This document shows, piece after piece, positions 18,299 to 26,820 of a stretch of DNA of 56,615 nucleotides (positions within the stretch are counted from its first letter, which is position 1; the number at the start of each line of letters is the position of its first letter). Under the pieces are notes generated by a model. The model did no database searches. It saw only the letters and a list, made by a program, of their open reading frames with translations, and was not told the DNA's origin. The position numbers and the translations under genes were made by a program. Source of the DNA: Roseospira navarrensis (GTDB lineage: Bacteria > Pseudomonadota > Alphaproteobacteria > Rhodospirillales > Rhodospirillaceae); the NCBI RefSeq assembly GCF_009601025.1, contig NZ_WIVE01000025.1:1-56615 (forward strand), read 5' to 3'.

Positions 18299-19882
18299 AT
18301 GACGTTTTCCTTCACGAAAGCCACCGTCGGCGCGCTCGTGGCGTGCACGGTGGCCTTCGGAACCGGCATCGCCCCCGTGGCGCCGGCCAAGGCCGAGACC
18401 TTGCGCATGGCCTACGACGCCGATCCGGTCTCGCTCGACCCGCACGAACAGCTTTCCGGCGGCACGCTGCAGCTCTCGCACATGGTGTTCGACCCGCTGG
18501 TCCGCTTCACCAAGGACCTGGAGTATGAACCCCGCCTGGCCGAGAGCTGGGAGCAGATCGACGAGCGCACCATGCGCTTCCATCTGCGCGAGGGCGTGAC
18601 GTTCCACAGCGGCAACGCCTTCACGGCCGAGGATGTGGCCTTTACCGTCGAGCGCCTGAAGCAGAGCCCGGACTTCAAGGGCCTGTTCGAGCCGTTCGAG
18701 GGCGCGAAGGTGGTCGATGAGCACACCGTCGATCTCATCACCAAGGAGCCCTATCCGCTGGTCCTGACCATGGCGACCTACATCTTCCCCATGGACAAGG
18801 CCTTCTATACCGGCACCGACGAAAACGGCGAGCCCAAGGACGCCATCGTCAAGCACGGCAACACCTTCGCGTCCACCAACGAGTCGGGCACCGGCCCGTT
18901 CGTGGTGCGCTCGCGCGAGCAGGGCGTGCGCGTCGAGTTCGACCGCTTCCCCGAATACTGGGACACGGAGTCCCCGGGCAACGTCACCGAAATCATCTTC
19001 ACGCCGATCAAGGAAGCCCCGACCCGCGTGGCCTCGCTGCTGTCCGGCGGCGTGGACTTCATCGCGCCGGTGCCGCCGACCGACCTGGAGCGGCTGCGGA
19101 GCGAGGACGACGTGAACCTGGTCACCATGCCGGGCACCCGCATCATCACCTTCCAGATGAACCAGAAGCGGGTCGAGGCGTTCCAGGACGTGCGCGTGCG
19201 GCAGGCCATCGTCCACGCCGTCAACAACGAAGGCATCGTGGACAAGATCATGAAGGGCTTCGCCACGGTCGCCGCCCAGCAGAGCGCGCCCGGTCAGGCC
19301 GGCCACGTGCCCGAGCTGGAACCGCGCTATGACCTGGAGGCCGCCAAGGCCCTGATGGAAGAGGCGGGCTACGCCGATGGCTTCTCCATCACCATGATGG
19401 CGCCCAACAATCGCTACGTGAACGACGCCAAGATCGCCGAGGCGGTCGCCGCCATGCTGGCCCGGATCAACATCACGGTCGATCTGACCACGATGCCCAA
19501 GGCCCAGTACTGGCCCAAGTTCGACGAGCGCGCCGCCGACATGATGATGATCGGCTGGCATCCGGACACCGAGGACTCGGCCAACTACACCGAGTTCCTG
19601 CTGATGACCCCGAACCCCGAAACCGGCTATGGCCAGTACAATTCGGGCAACTACTCCAACCCGCGCGTGGACGAGCTCATCATCCAGTCGCAGTCCATGG
19701 TGGATCTGGAGGAGCGCGCCAAGGTCCTGCAGGAGGTCGAGAAGATCCTGCACGAGGACGCCGCGTTCATGCCGCTGCACTGGCAGAACCTGGCCTGGGC
19801 CGCGCGCGAGGGCGTGCACATCGAAGACGTGGTCAACGTCATGAACTTCCCCTACCTGGGCGATCTGGTCATCGAGGAGTGA
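18299..19882 (+). CDS. ABC transporter solute-binding protein, family 5 (peptide/nickel)
   Basis: A 527-residue periplasmic binding protein of the oligopeptide/dipeptide type. A signal peptide ends at AKA32-E33. The family signature follows: LRMAYDADPVSLDPHEQLSGG, the LAESWEQIDERTMRFHLREG segment, VTFHSGNAFTAEDVAFTVERL and, late in the protein, the INITVDLTTM...MMMIGWHPD segment. AAGGAG lies directly upstream of the ATG. No permease or ATPase genes are beside it and a strong terminator follows, so it is an orphan binding protein that must work with a transporter encoded elsewhere. Ligand class (peptide, nickel, glutathione) cannot be told. Confidence 0.93.
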   Translation: MTFSFTKATVGALVACTVAFGTGIAPVAPAKAETLRMAYDADPVSLDPHEQLSGGTLQLSHMVFDPLVRFTKDLEYEPRLAESWEQIDERTMRFHLREGVTFHSGNAFTAEDVAFTVERLKQSPDFKGLFEPFEGAKVVDEHTVDLITKEPYPLVLTMATYIFPMDKAFYTGTDENGEPKDAIVKHGNTFASTNESGTGPFVVRSREQGVRVEFDRFPEYWDTESPGNVTEIIFTPIKEAPTRVASLLSGGVDFIAPVPPTDLERLRSEDDVNLVTMPGTRIITFQMNQKRVEAFQDVRVRQAIVHAVNNEGIVDKIMKGFATVAAQQSAPGQAGHVPELEPRYDLEAAKALMEEAGYADGFSITMMAPNNRYVNDAKIAEAVAAMLARINITVDLTTMPKAQYWPKFDERAADMMMIGWHPDTEDSANYTEFLLMTPNPETGYGQYNSGNYSNPRVDELIIQSQSMVDLEERAKVLQEVEKILHEDAAFMPLHWQNLAWAAREGVHIEDVVNVMNFPYLGDLVIEE

Positions 19883-19911
19883 TCCCCGGATCACCCTCCC
19901 GACCCTGAGCC

Positions 19912-19948
19912 GGGCCCCGGATCCGCCAACGCGGGTCCGGGGCCTTTT
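19912..19948 (+). terminator. Rho-independent terminator of the binding-protein gene
   Basis: The arms GGCCCCGGATCCG (19913-19925) and CGGGTCCGGGGCC (19932-19944) pair over 13 bp with one G-T wobble and a 6-base loop, followed by TTTT. It lies 30 bp after the stop codon at 19882. This is the cleanest plus-strand terminator in the window. Confidence 0.88.
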
Positions 19949-20048
19949 GCCGTGCGGTCCCGAGGCGTTTTTTGGCCGCCTCACGCTTGAGATGGCGCGG
20001 CCGAACCGCCAATGTGGCGCGCCCTTGCCATCAGGACGCCCGCCCGCC

Positions 20049-21011
20049 ATGCCGCACGCCGATCCCGCCGCCCCATCCGAGTCCGCCACCGTCGCCGCCG
20101 CCCGCCGGGGGCGCGTCACCATCGTCACCGGAGCCGACGACGGCTATGCGCCGCTGGCGGCCGAGTTGATCGCCTCGGTCCGGGCCCACCGGGCGCTGGA
20201 CGGCATCGACCTGTCGCTGATCTCCACCGGCATGAGCCCGGCGGTGCTGGAGCGGATGCGCCCGACCGTCGAGAACGTGGCCGACGGATCCTGGAACATC
20301 GACGCCGCCGGGCGGCGCGCCGGCGACCGGCACTGGCTGATGGCGCGGGTCAACAAGCTCTATACCCGCGATTACTTCCCCGGCTACGACACGTACATCT
20401 GGATCGACGCCGACGCCTGGGTCTGCGATCCCACCGCCATCGACTGGCTGCTGGCCGGGGTGGCCCGCAGCGGGCTGGCGGTGGGCTACGACGACATGCC
20501 GACGTCGCCCATCGGGGTGGACATCCGCAGCCACCTGGGCGGCTGGTTCCTGGGCCGCACCTACTGCATGAAGCACGCCCGCCGCGCCGGTCTGAGCGCG
20601 ACCGAGACGCGGCGGCTGGCCCGCGTGCGGCCGTTCAACAACGGGGTGTTCGCGCTGGCGGGGGACTCGCCCCATTGGCCGGTCATCCAGGCCAACATGA
20701 GCCGTCTGGTCCGCAAGGGCCGCATCTTCGGGTCGAACCAGATGGCCATCGTCATGGCCGTTCATCTGGACGGCCTGCCGGTGTCGATCATGCCGCACGC
20801 CTGCAACTATCTGGATGTCCCGCGCGTGTGCGCCGAGACCGGCGCCTTCGTCGAGGCCGAGATCCCCCACCACCGGGTGGGCGTGCTGCACCTAGCCTCG
20901 CGCGACGCCATGCGGGCCGACCCGGCGGTGGAGATGGACCTGCTGGACACCGAGGGGCGGACCGTGCGCCGGTCCCTGCGCTTCCGGCCGGACTATCTGG
21001 CGCAAGGCTGA
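20049..21011 (+). CDS. GT8-like glycosyltransferase
   Basis: A 320-residue GT-A-type protein. VTIVTGADDGYAPLAAELIASVRAH begins the fold, NKLYTRDYFPGYDTYIWIDADAW carries the DxD motif (near residue 120), and GGWFLGRTYCMKHARR and RPFNNGVFALAGDSPHWP are later conserved blocks. No signal peptide or membrane helix. The start at 20049 lies within a run of in-frame codons; an earlier in-frame ATG at 19947 would overlap the terminator, so the later one is preferred. The sugar donor and acceptor are unknown and no other glycan genes are adjacent apart from the GT2 gene 2 kb upstream. Confidence 0.78.
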   Translation: MPHADPAAPSESATVAAARRGRVTIVTGADDGYAPLAAELIASVRAHRALDGIDLSLISTGMSPAVLERMRPTVENVADGSWNIDAAGRRAGDRHWLMARVNKLYTRDYFPGYDTYIWIDADAWVCDPTAIDWLLAGVARSGLAVGYDDMPTSPIGVDIRSHLGGWFLGRTYCMKHARRAGLSATETRRLARVRPFNNGVFALAGDSPHWPVIQANMSRLVRKGRIFGSNQMAIVMAVHLDGLPVSIMPHACNYLDVPRVCAETGAFVEAEIPHHRVGVLHLASRDAMRADPAVEMDLLDTEGRTVRRSLRFRPDYLAQG

Positions 21012-21085
21012 CCGACCCAAGGGCGACTCGCGGAGCCGGAATTCAGGGGGCCGACTCTCAGCCCCGAGTCCCGTTGCCGACCCGC

Positions 21086-21111
21086 TGGGGACGGCATGGG
21101 ACGGCATGGGA
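21086..21111 (+). promoter_or_regulatory. Candidate MraZ box array, distal
   Basis: Three TGGG repeats begin at 21086, 21097 and 21107, with 11- and 10-bp spacing. The two right-hand copies are TGGGA with the spacer CGGCA. In E. coli MraZ binds TGGGN repeats with 5-bp spacers upstream of mraZ. This copy is about 445 bp from the start codon, far for a proximal operator. Confidence 0.45.
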
Positions 21112-21226
21112 CGTCCCCCTGAACCCGTTCGGCGATGCCCCGGACGCGCCCGTTTCATGGGCCGGCGCGCCGCCCCCCATGGGGGCCCAAAAAAGGCCCT
21201 CGGACCGGCCGCGCGCAAGGGCTTCG

Positions 21227-21241
21227 TCCCATGCCATCCCA
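21227..21241 (-). promoter_or_regulatory. Candidate MraZ box pair, middle
   Basis: On the minus strand, two TGGGA repeats 10 bp apart (TGGGA-TGGCA-TGGGA). Orientation is opposite to the distal array, which matters because the E. coli boxes are direct repeats. Supported only by pattern. Confidence 0.4.
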
Positions 21242-21423
21242 TGCGGGACCCCGCAAAACCCCGATAAGAACATAGAGCGAACAAACTTTGGACAGGAGTC
21301 GAGGCGACTCTTGATTCCGGTGGGGATACCAGTGTGTTGCCCTTATTCTCTCATTTTCTTTCTCAATATCTTGTGCCGGCCTGCCGCTGTTTTGGCGTCC
21401 CATGATGAGTAGCCTTCAAGGCA

Positions 21424-21452
21424 TTGACGCCCATGATTTCCCATGCGATACC
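21424..21452 (+). promoter_or_regulatory. mraZ promoter with overlapping MraZ boxes
   Basis: TTGACG (21424-21429), a 17-bp spacer and GATACC (21447-21452) give a plausible sigma-70 promoter. On the minus strand two repeats, TGGGA (21443-21439) and TGGGC (21433-21429), lie 10 bp apart inside the spacer, and another TGGGA is at 21402-21398. Binding there would occlude RNA polymerase, fitting autorepression by MraZ. The leader to the ATG is about 95 bp. Confidence 0.55.
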
Positions 21453-21554
21453 AACTGAACCCAGCGGGGTTGCTGGACGCGGTCCTTCCATGACGGAGAG
21501 CGGCCCGGGAACACAGAAACCGGACGACACAGACGGAACGAAAGGTGGACGGCC

Positions 21555-22052
21555 ATGGGGCTGTTCCTGTCCACAGTCACCAACAAGGTGGACAGCAAGG
21601 GGCGGGTTTCCGTCCCGGCAGCCTTTCGCACGGCCCTGAAGGATCAGGAGTTCCAGGGCGTGGTTCTGTACCCGTCGTTCACGGACCCCTGCATCGAGGG
21701 GTGCGGCATGGACTTCCTGGACCGGCTGAGCGCCAGCCTGCAGCAGCAGCCCACGTTCTCGCCCGACCTGGACGAGATCACCGAGTTGGTGTTCGGGTCG
21801 AGCCAGCAACTGCCCTACGACCAGACGGGACGCATCGTGCTGCCGCGCGAGTTCATGGAACATGCCGGGATTACCGACCAGGCCGCGTTCGTGGGCAAGG
21901 GGCCCACGTTCCAGATCTGGGAGCCGGCTGCGCAGATGCGGAAGAAACAGCAGCTCCTGGAGCGCGCCCGCAAGGCGCCGCCCCGGGGGCCGGCGCTGGC
22001 GCCCGGGGCGGGCGGCGGCCACACCATCGGACGAGGGGAGGCGCCGGCATGA
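21555..22052 (+). CDS. mraZ: Transcriptional regulator MraZ
   Basis: First gene of the dcw operon; a DNA-binding protein with two AbrB-like SpoVT domains. The duplicated signature is visible: [14 protein letters not shown] (about 12-25) and [17 protein letters not shown] (about 90-106). 165 residues, slightly longer than E. coli MraZ (152) because of a Pro/Gly/Ala-rich tail after about 140. AAGGTGG precedes the ATG. It overlaps rsmH by an ATGA junction. TGGG-type repeats upstream are likely its own operator. Confidence 0.95.
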   Translation: MGLFLSTVTNKVDSKGRVSVPAAFRTALKDQEFQGVVLYPSFTDPCIEGCGMDFLDRLSASLQQQPTFSPDLDEITELVFGSSQQLPYDQTGRIVLPREFMEHAGITDQAAFVGKGPTFQIWEPAAQMRKKQQLLERARKAPPRGPALAPGAGGGHTIGRGEAPA

Positions 22053-23050
22053 GTCCCGTGACCACGCCCCCCGCTCATGTGTCCGTCATGGCGGCCGAGG
22101 TCGTCGCGGCCCTGGCCGTGCGCGACGGCGGTGTCTACGTGGACGGCACCTTCGGCGCCGGCGGCTATACGCGCGCTATCCTGGCGGCTTCGCCCACCTG
22201 CACGGTTTGGGCCATCGACCGCGACCCGGTGGTGGTGCCGCTGGCCGACGCGCTGGCGGCGGAGCACCCTGGGCGCCTGCGGCTGGTGCCCGGCCGCTTC
22301 GGCGCCATGGACCGCCTGCTCGCGGCCGAGGGCGTGGCCGGGGTCGATGGCGTCGCGCTCGACATCGGGGTGTCGTCGCTGCAGATCGACGATGCGGCGC
22401 GCGGCTTCTCGTTCCAGGCGGACGGGCCGCTGGACATGCGCATGGGATCGGATGGGCCCTCCGCCGCCGATCTGGTGAACGAGGCCGACGAGGCGGACCT
22501 GTGCCGCATCATCGCCACCCTGGGCGAGGAACGGTACGCCCGCCGCGTGGCCCGGGCCATCGTGGCCGCCCGCACCGAGGCCCCCATCCAGCGCACCGGC
22601 CGGCTGGCCGCGGTGGTGCGGGCCGCCATCCCGGGCGCCGCGCGCCAGCAGGCCCGGGACGGCATCGACCCGGCGACCCGCACCTTCCAGGCGCTGCGGC
22701 TGCACGTGAACGACGAGCTGGGCGAGCTGAAAGCCGGGCTGGCGGCAGCCGAGCGCCTGCTCGGCCCGGGCGGACGGCTGGCCGTGGTCAGCTTCCATTC
22801 GCTGGAAGACCGGCTGGTCAAGACGTTCCTGCGCGACCGGACCGGCGACCGGCCCAATCCGTCGCGCCACCTGCCGGCGGCGGCCAACGACGCCGGGGGC
22901 GGTCCCGCCGCGCCCCCCTTCCGCGCCATCGGGCGCAAGGCGCTGCGGCCGGGCGAAGCCGAGGTGGCCGCCAACCCGCGCGCCCGCTCGGCCCGGCTGC
23001 GCGTGGCCGAACGCACCGAGGCCCCTTCGACGCAGGGAGGACCGCCATGA
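22049..23050 (+). CDS. rsmH: 16S rRNA (cytosine1402-N4) methyltransferase RsmH
   Basis: SAM-dependent methylase that modifies C1402 of 16S rRNA; 333 residues. Motifs: [28 protein letters not shown] (SAM-binding), [25 protein letters not shown], the DMRMG loop, and [18 protein letters not shown]. The C-terminal 40 residues include [23 protein letters not shown]. It starts within the mraZ stop (ATGA) and ends by overlapping ftsL the same way, so it is translated as part of the operon. Confidence 0.96.
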   Translation: MSPVTTPPAHVSVMAAEVVAALAVRDGGVYVDGTFGAGGYTRAILAASPTCTVWAIDRDPVVVPLADALAAEHPGRLRLVPGRFGAMDRLLAAEGVAGVDGVALDIGVSSLQIDDAARGFSFQADGPLDMRMGSDGPSAADLVNEADEADLCRIIATLGEERYARRVARAIVAARTEAPIQRTGRLAAVVRAAIPGAARQQARDGIDPATRTFQALRLHVNDELGELKAGLAAAERLLGPGGRLAVVSFHSLEDRLVKTFLRDRTGDRPNPSRHLPAAANDAGGGPAAPPFRAIGRKALRPGEAEVAANPRARSARLRVAERTEAPSTQGGPP

Positions 23051-23481
23051 CCATTCGCGGCACCGCCGCCCTGTGGGGCGTGCTGGCGGTGGCGGCAGCC
23101 ACCGGCCTGTTCCTGCTCAAGTACGAGGTCATCGCGCTGGAGGGCAAACTTGAGCGCGTGACCGAGGACATCGAGGCCGATCGCCGCGCCATTCATGTCC
23201 TGCGCGCCGAGTGGAGCTACCTGAACGAGCCCGACGCGCTGGACCGGCTGGTGGGACGTCACCTGGACCTGGTGCCGGTGGGACCGGAGCGCATGACCGT
23301 GCTCGACGCCATCCCGCTGCGGCCGCGCCCGCCGGCGGTCGATCAGGCCGGCGCCGCCCTGCCCTTCGACCCGGTGCGGCCACCCCGGGTGCTCTATCCG
23401 GGCACCACCCACGCCATCCCGCTGCCCGGCGAGAAGCCGACGGTGCTCGCGGACGCCGCGACCATGAGGACGGAGCCATGA
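23047..23481 (+). CDS. ftsL: Cell division protein FtsL
   Basis: A 144-residue bitopic protein: short cytoplasmic N terminus, one membrane helix (about 8-26), then a periplasmic coiled coil (about 28-60) with an Asp/Glu/Arg heptad-like pattern. In the divisome FtsL joins FtsB and FtsQ. The tail after about 90 is Pro-rich and not conserved. The call rests on size, topology and position between rsmH and ftsI, since FtsL sequences diverge strongly. ATGA junctions on both sides. Confidence 0.85.
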   Translation: MTIRGTAALWGVLAVAAATGLFLLKYEVIALEGKLERVTEDIEADRRAIHVLRAEWSYLNEPDALDRLVGRHLDLVPVGPERMTVLDAIPLRPRPPAVDQAGAALPFDPVRPPRVLYPGTTHAIPLPGEKPTVLADAATMRTEP

Positions 23482-25277
23482 TCCCCACCCTGTTCCGCCG
23501 CCAGAAGGATCGCGCCCCGTTCCTCTATCCGGGCGCCGAGATCGGGGCGCTGCCGGGCGACCGGCCGCGCCAGCCGGCGCGCGTCCAGTTGAGCGTGGAG
23601 GGTCAGGCCAAGGCGGCGGTCGAGGTCGGCCGCAACCGGCTGGCCATCACGGCCGCCATGTTCGCGATCGCCTTCTGTGTCATCGCGGGGCGGCTGGTGG
23701 ACCTGATGGCGCTCAACGGCGGCGAGGCGGCGGCCCGCGCCGCCCAGGCCGGCCCCGTGGCCGAGGCCGTGGTGCACCGCGCGGACATCGTGGACCGCAA
23801 CGGCGTGGTCCTGGCCACCAATCTGCCCACCGCCCATCTGTACGCCGACGCCCAGGCCGTGCTGGACCCGGACGAAGCCGCCCGGCGCCTGCTGGACGTG
23901 CTGCCCGACCTGGACTACGCCACCACCCGCAAGCGGCTGGCCTCCGGGCGGCGGTTCATCTACCTGCGCCGCCACCTGACGCCCACGCAGCAGGACGCGG
24001 TCCTGCGCCTGGGCCTGCCGGGGCTGGAGTTCGAGCCCGCCGAGCGCCGCGTCTATCCGCAGGGGCATCTCGCCGCCCACGTGCTGGGCGCCACCGACGT
24101 GGACAACCGGGGCATCGCCGGCATCGAGCGGGCGTTCCACGACCGTCTCAACGCCGACATGCGGCCCGTGCGCCTGTCGCTCGACGTGCGCGTGCAGCAC
24201 GCCGTGCGCGACGTGCTGGCGGAGGCCGTGGACCGCTTCAGCGCCATCGCCGGCGTCGGGCTGGTGATGGACGTGAAGACCGGCGAGCTGCTGGCCATGG
24301 TCAGCCTGCCCGACTACGCCCCCGAGGCCTACGGTCACGCCCCGGCCGACGCGCGCTTCAACCGCGCGACGCTGGGTGTCTATGAGATGGGAAGCACGTT
24401 CAAGCTGCTGAACACCGCGCTCGGCATGGAGGTGGGCGGCTTCCGCCCCACCGACGGCTTCGACGCCACCAAGCCCCTGCGCATGGCCGGGTTCACCATC
24501 AACGACTACCACGCCGAGGCCCGCTGGCTGACGGTGGCGGAAATCCTGGTGCATTCCTCCAACATCGGCTCGGCCCAGATGGCCCTGAAGGTGGGCGGCC
24601 CGGCCCAGAAGGCGTTCCTGGACCGCCTGGGTCTGCTGTCGCCCTTGTCCATCGAGTTGCCGGAGGCGGGGGCGCCGCTCTATCCCGAGCCCTGGCGGCC
24701 CATCAACACCGTGACGATTTCCTACGGCCACGGCGTTGCGGTCACCCCGGTGCATCTAGCCAACGCCATCGCGCCCCTGGTCAACGGCGGCGAATACCGG
24801 CCGGCCACGCTGCTGCGGCAGGATCCCGACGCGCCCCCGCCCGGGCGCCGGGTGCTGGCTCCCGCCACGGCCCAGGCCATGCGCGGGCTGATGCGGATGG
24901 TCGTGACCGAGGGCACCGGCGGCAAGGCCGACGTGCCGGGCTATCTGGTCGGCGGCAAGACCGGCACGGCGGAGAAGAGCGGCGACGGCGGCTACCGGCG
25001 CAAGGCGCTGATGCCCTCGTTCGTGGCGGCCTTCCCGATGGACAACCCGCGTTACGTGGTCCTGGCCATGCTGGACGAGCCCCAGGGCATCAAGGAAACC
25101 CACGGCTTCGCGACGGCGGGCTGGAACGCGGCCCCGACGGTGGGCGCGATCATCGCCCGCGTCGCGCCCATCCTGGGTGTGCGGCCGCGCGGCCCGGCCC
25201 CCGACCCGACGACCGAGGTGCGGCTCGCCACGGCGGCGGGCGGCGGGACCGGAGGACGGGACCGTGCGCCTCAGTGA
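23478..25277 (+). CDS. ftsI: Peptidoglycan transpeptidase FtsI (PBP3)
   Basis: Septal class B penicillin-binding protein, 599 residues, with one N-terminal membrane helix (about 56-76). The transpeptidase motifs are STFK (from MGSTFK, about 312), SSN (about 360) and KTGTAEK (about 497). The dimerisation/pedestal region holds RADIVDRNGVVLATN and the RVYPQGHLAAHVLG segment. It cross-links peptidoglycan at the septum with FtsW. The last residues overlap the GTG start of murE by 14 bp. Confidence 0.96.
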   Translation: MIPTLFRRQKDRAPFLYPGAEIGALPGDRPRQPARVQLSVEGQAKAAVEVGRNRLAITAAMFAIAFCVIAGRLVDLMALNGGEAAARAAQAGPVAEAVVHRADIVDRNGVVLATNLPTAHLYADAQAVLDPDEAARRLLDVLPDLDYATTRKRLASGRRFIYLRRHLTPTQQDAVLRLGLPGLEFEPAERRVYPQGHLAAHVLGATDVDNRGIAGIERAFHDRLNADMRPVRLSLDVRVQHAVRDVLAEAVDRFSAIAGVGLVMDVKTGELLAMVSLPDYAPEAYGHAPADARFNRATLGVYEMGSTFKLLNTALGMEVGGFRPTDGFDATKPLRMAGFTINDYHAEARWLTVAEILVHSSNIGSAQMALKVGGPAQKAFLDRLGLLSPLSIELPEAGAPLYPEPWRPINTVTISYGHGVAVTPVHLANAIAPLVNGGEYRPATLLRQDPDAPPPGRRVLAPATAQAMRGLMRMVVTEGTGGKADVPGYLVGGKTGTAEKSGDGGYRRKALMPSFVAAFPMDNPRYVVLAMLDEPQGIKETHGFATAGWNAAPTVGAIIARVAPILGVRPRGPAPDPTTEVRLATAAGGGTGGRDRAPQ

Positions 25278-26820
25278 GCTTCTGTCGGCGATCCCGGACG
25301 CACCCGGGGACGCCGTCCCGACCAACCCCGACACCCGACACGGAGAGAGTGACCCGATCATGACCGGCGGCCCCGACATCACCGCCCCCGCGCGCGCCCC
25401 CGACGGCCCGGACATCTCCGGGCTGACGGCGGATTCGCGCGCGGTCGCGCCGGGGTCCCTGTTCGCGGCCCTGCCGGGGCGGCGCGCCGACGGCCGCGCC
25501 TTCATCCCCGAGGCGCTGGCGAACGGCGCGGTGGCGGTGCTGGCCCCGGACGGCACCCCGCCGCTGGAGGGCCCGGCGCGCCTCATCACCCACGACAACC
25601 CGCGCAAGGCCTTCGCCCGCATGGCGGCGCGGTTCCACGGCCGGCAGCCCGAAACCGTGGCGGCGATCACCGGCACGAACGGCAAGACCTCCACCGCGCT
25701 GTTCACCGCCGCCCTGTGGCGCGCGCTGGGCCATGCGGGCGGCAGCCTGGGCACCCTGGGCGCCAGCGCCACGGGCTTTGAGCGGCCGGGCGCCCTGACC
25801 ACGCCGGACCCGGTGCTGCTGCACGAGATTCTGGCGGGCATGGCGGCGGCGGGCTGCGACCGGCTGGCCATGGAGGCGTCGAGCCACGGCCTCGACCAGT
25901 TCCGGCTGGACGGCGTGCGGGTGGCGGCGGCGGCCTTCACCAACCTGACCCACGACCACCTGGACTATCACGGCTCCATGGCGGCCTACCGCGCCGCCAA
26001 GACCCGCCTGTTCACCGAGGTGATGGCCCCGGGCGGCACCGCCGTGCTCAACGCGGACTCGCCCCAGAGCGCCGCCCTGGCCCGGGCCTGCGCGGCGCGC
26101 TCGGTGGGCGTGATGACCTACGGCCGCGCCGGCGAGGACCTGCGCCTGGACGACGCCCGCCCCACCGCCGGCGGCCAGGATCTGCGCCTGACCGTGCTCG
26201 GCCAGCGGGTCGCGGTGCATCTGCCCGTGCCGGGGCTGTTCCAGGCCATGAACGCGCTCGCCGCGCTGGGGCTGGTGATCGCCAGCGGCGCCGATCCGGT
26301 GGTCGCGGCCCGCGCGCTGGAGACGCTGGCGGGCGTGCCCGGCCGCATGCAGACGGTGGCCGCCCTGCCCGACGGCGCGCCGGTGTTGGTGGACTACGCC
26401 CACACGCCCGACGCCCTGGAGACGGTGCTGCGGGGCCTGCGCCCCCATGCCGCCGGCCGCCTGATCTGCGTGTTCGGCTGCGGCGGCGACCGCGACACCT
26501 CCAAGCGTCCGGAGATGGGCGACATCGCCGCACGCCTGGCCGATGTCGCCATCGTCACCGACGACAACCCGCGCACCGAGGACCCGGCCGCCATCCGCGC
26601 CGCCATCCTGGCCGCCTGTCCGGGCGGGATCGAGATCGGCGACCGCGCCGCCGCCATCCAGGCCGGCGTGGACATGCTGGCCCCCGGCGACGTGCTGGTG
26701 CTGGCCGGCAAGGGTCACGAGCCGGGCCAGACCGTGGGGGACCGGGTGCTGCCCTTCGACGACGCGGCCCAGGCCCGGGCCGCCGTCGCCGCCCGCCTCA
26801 ACCGGGAGACCGCGTCATGA
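25264..26820 (+). CDS. murE: UDP-MurNAc-tripeptide synthetase MurE
   Basis: Mur ligase that adds the third residue of the stem peptide; 518 residues. ATP site GTNGKTST, the LTHDHLDYHG metal/substrate segment, and DDNPRTEDP, the DNPR signature for meso-diaminopimelate, so this cell has DAP-type peptidoglycan. The start is GTG at 25264, chosen because GGAGG lies at 25251-25255 with 8-bp spacing and the N terminus VRLSELL fits the family. It overlaps ftsI by 14 bp and murF by an ATGA junction. Confidence 0.94.
   Translation: MRLSELLSAIPDAPGDAVPTNPDTRHGESDPIMTGGPDITAPARAPDGPDISGLTADSRAVAPGSLFAALPGRRADGRAFIPEALANGAVAVLAPDGTPPLEGPARLITHDNPRKAFARMAARFHGRQPETVAAITGTNGKTSTALFTAALWRALGHAGGSLGTLGASATGFERPGALTTPDPVLLHEILAGMAAAGCDRLAMEASSHGLDQFRLDGVRVAAAAFTNLTHDHLDYHGSMAAYRAAKTRLFTEVMAPGGTAVLNADSPQSAALARACAARSVGVMTYGRAGEDLRLDDARPTAGGQDLRLTVLGQRVAVHLPVPGLFQAMNALAALGLVIASGADPVVAARALETLAGVPGRMQTVAALPDGAPVLVDYAHTPDALETVLRGLRPHAAGRLICVFGCGGDRDTSKRPEMGDIAARLADVAIVTDDNPRTEDPAAIRAAILAACPGGIEIGDRAAAIQAGVDMLAPGDVLVLAGKGHEPGQTVGDRVLPFDDAAQARAAVAARLNRETAS

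Larger units (their letters stand above)
21012..21554. other. Control region upstream of the dcw cluster
   Basis: A 543-bp stretch without a convincing gene. It contains three clusters of TGGG repeats, listed separately, and a promoter-like sequence overlapping the nearest of them. It is the likely regulatory region for mraZ and much of the operon. Confidence 0.7.
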
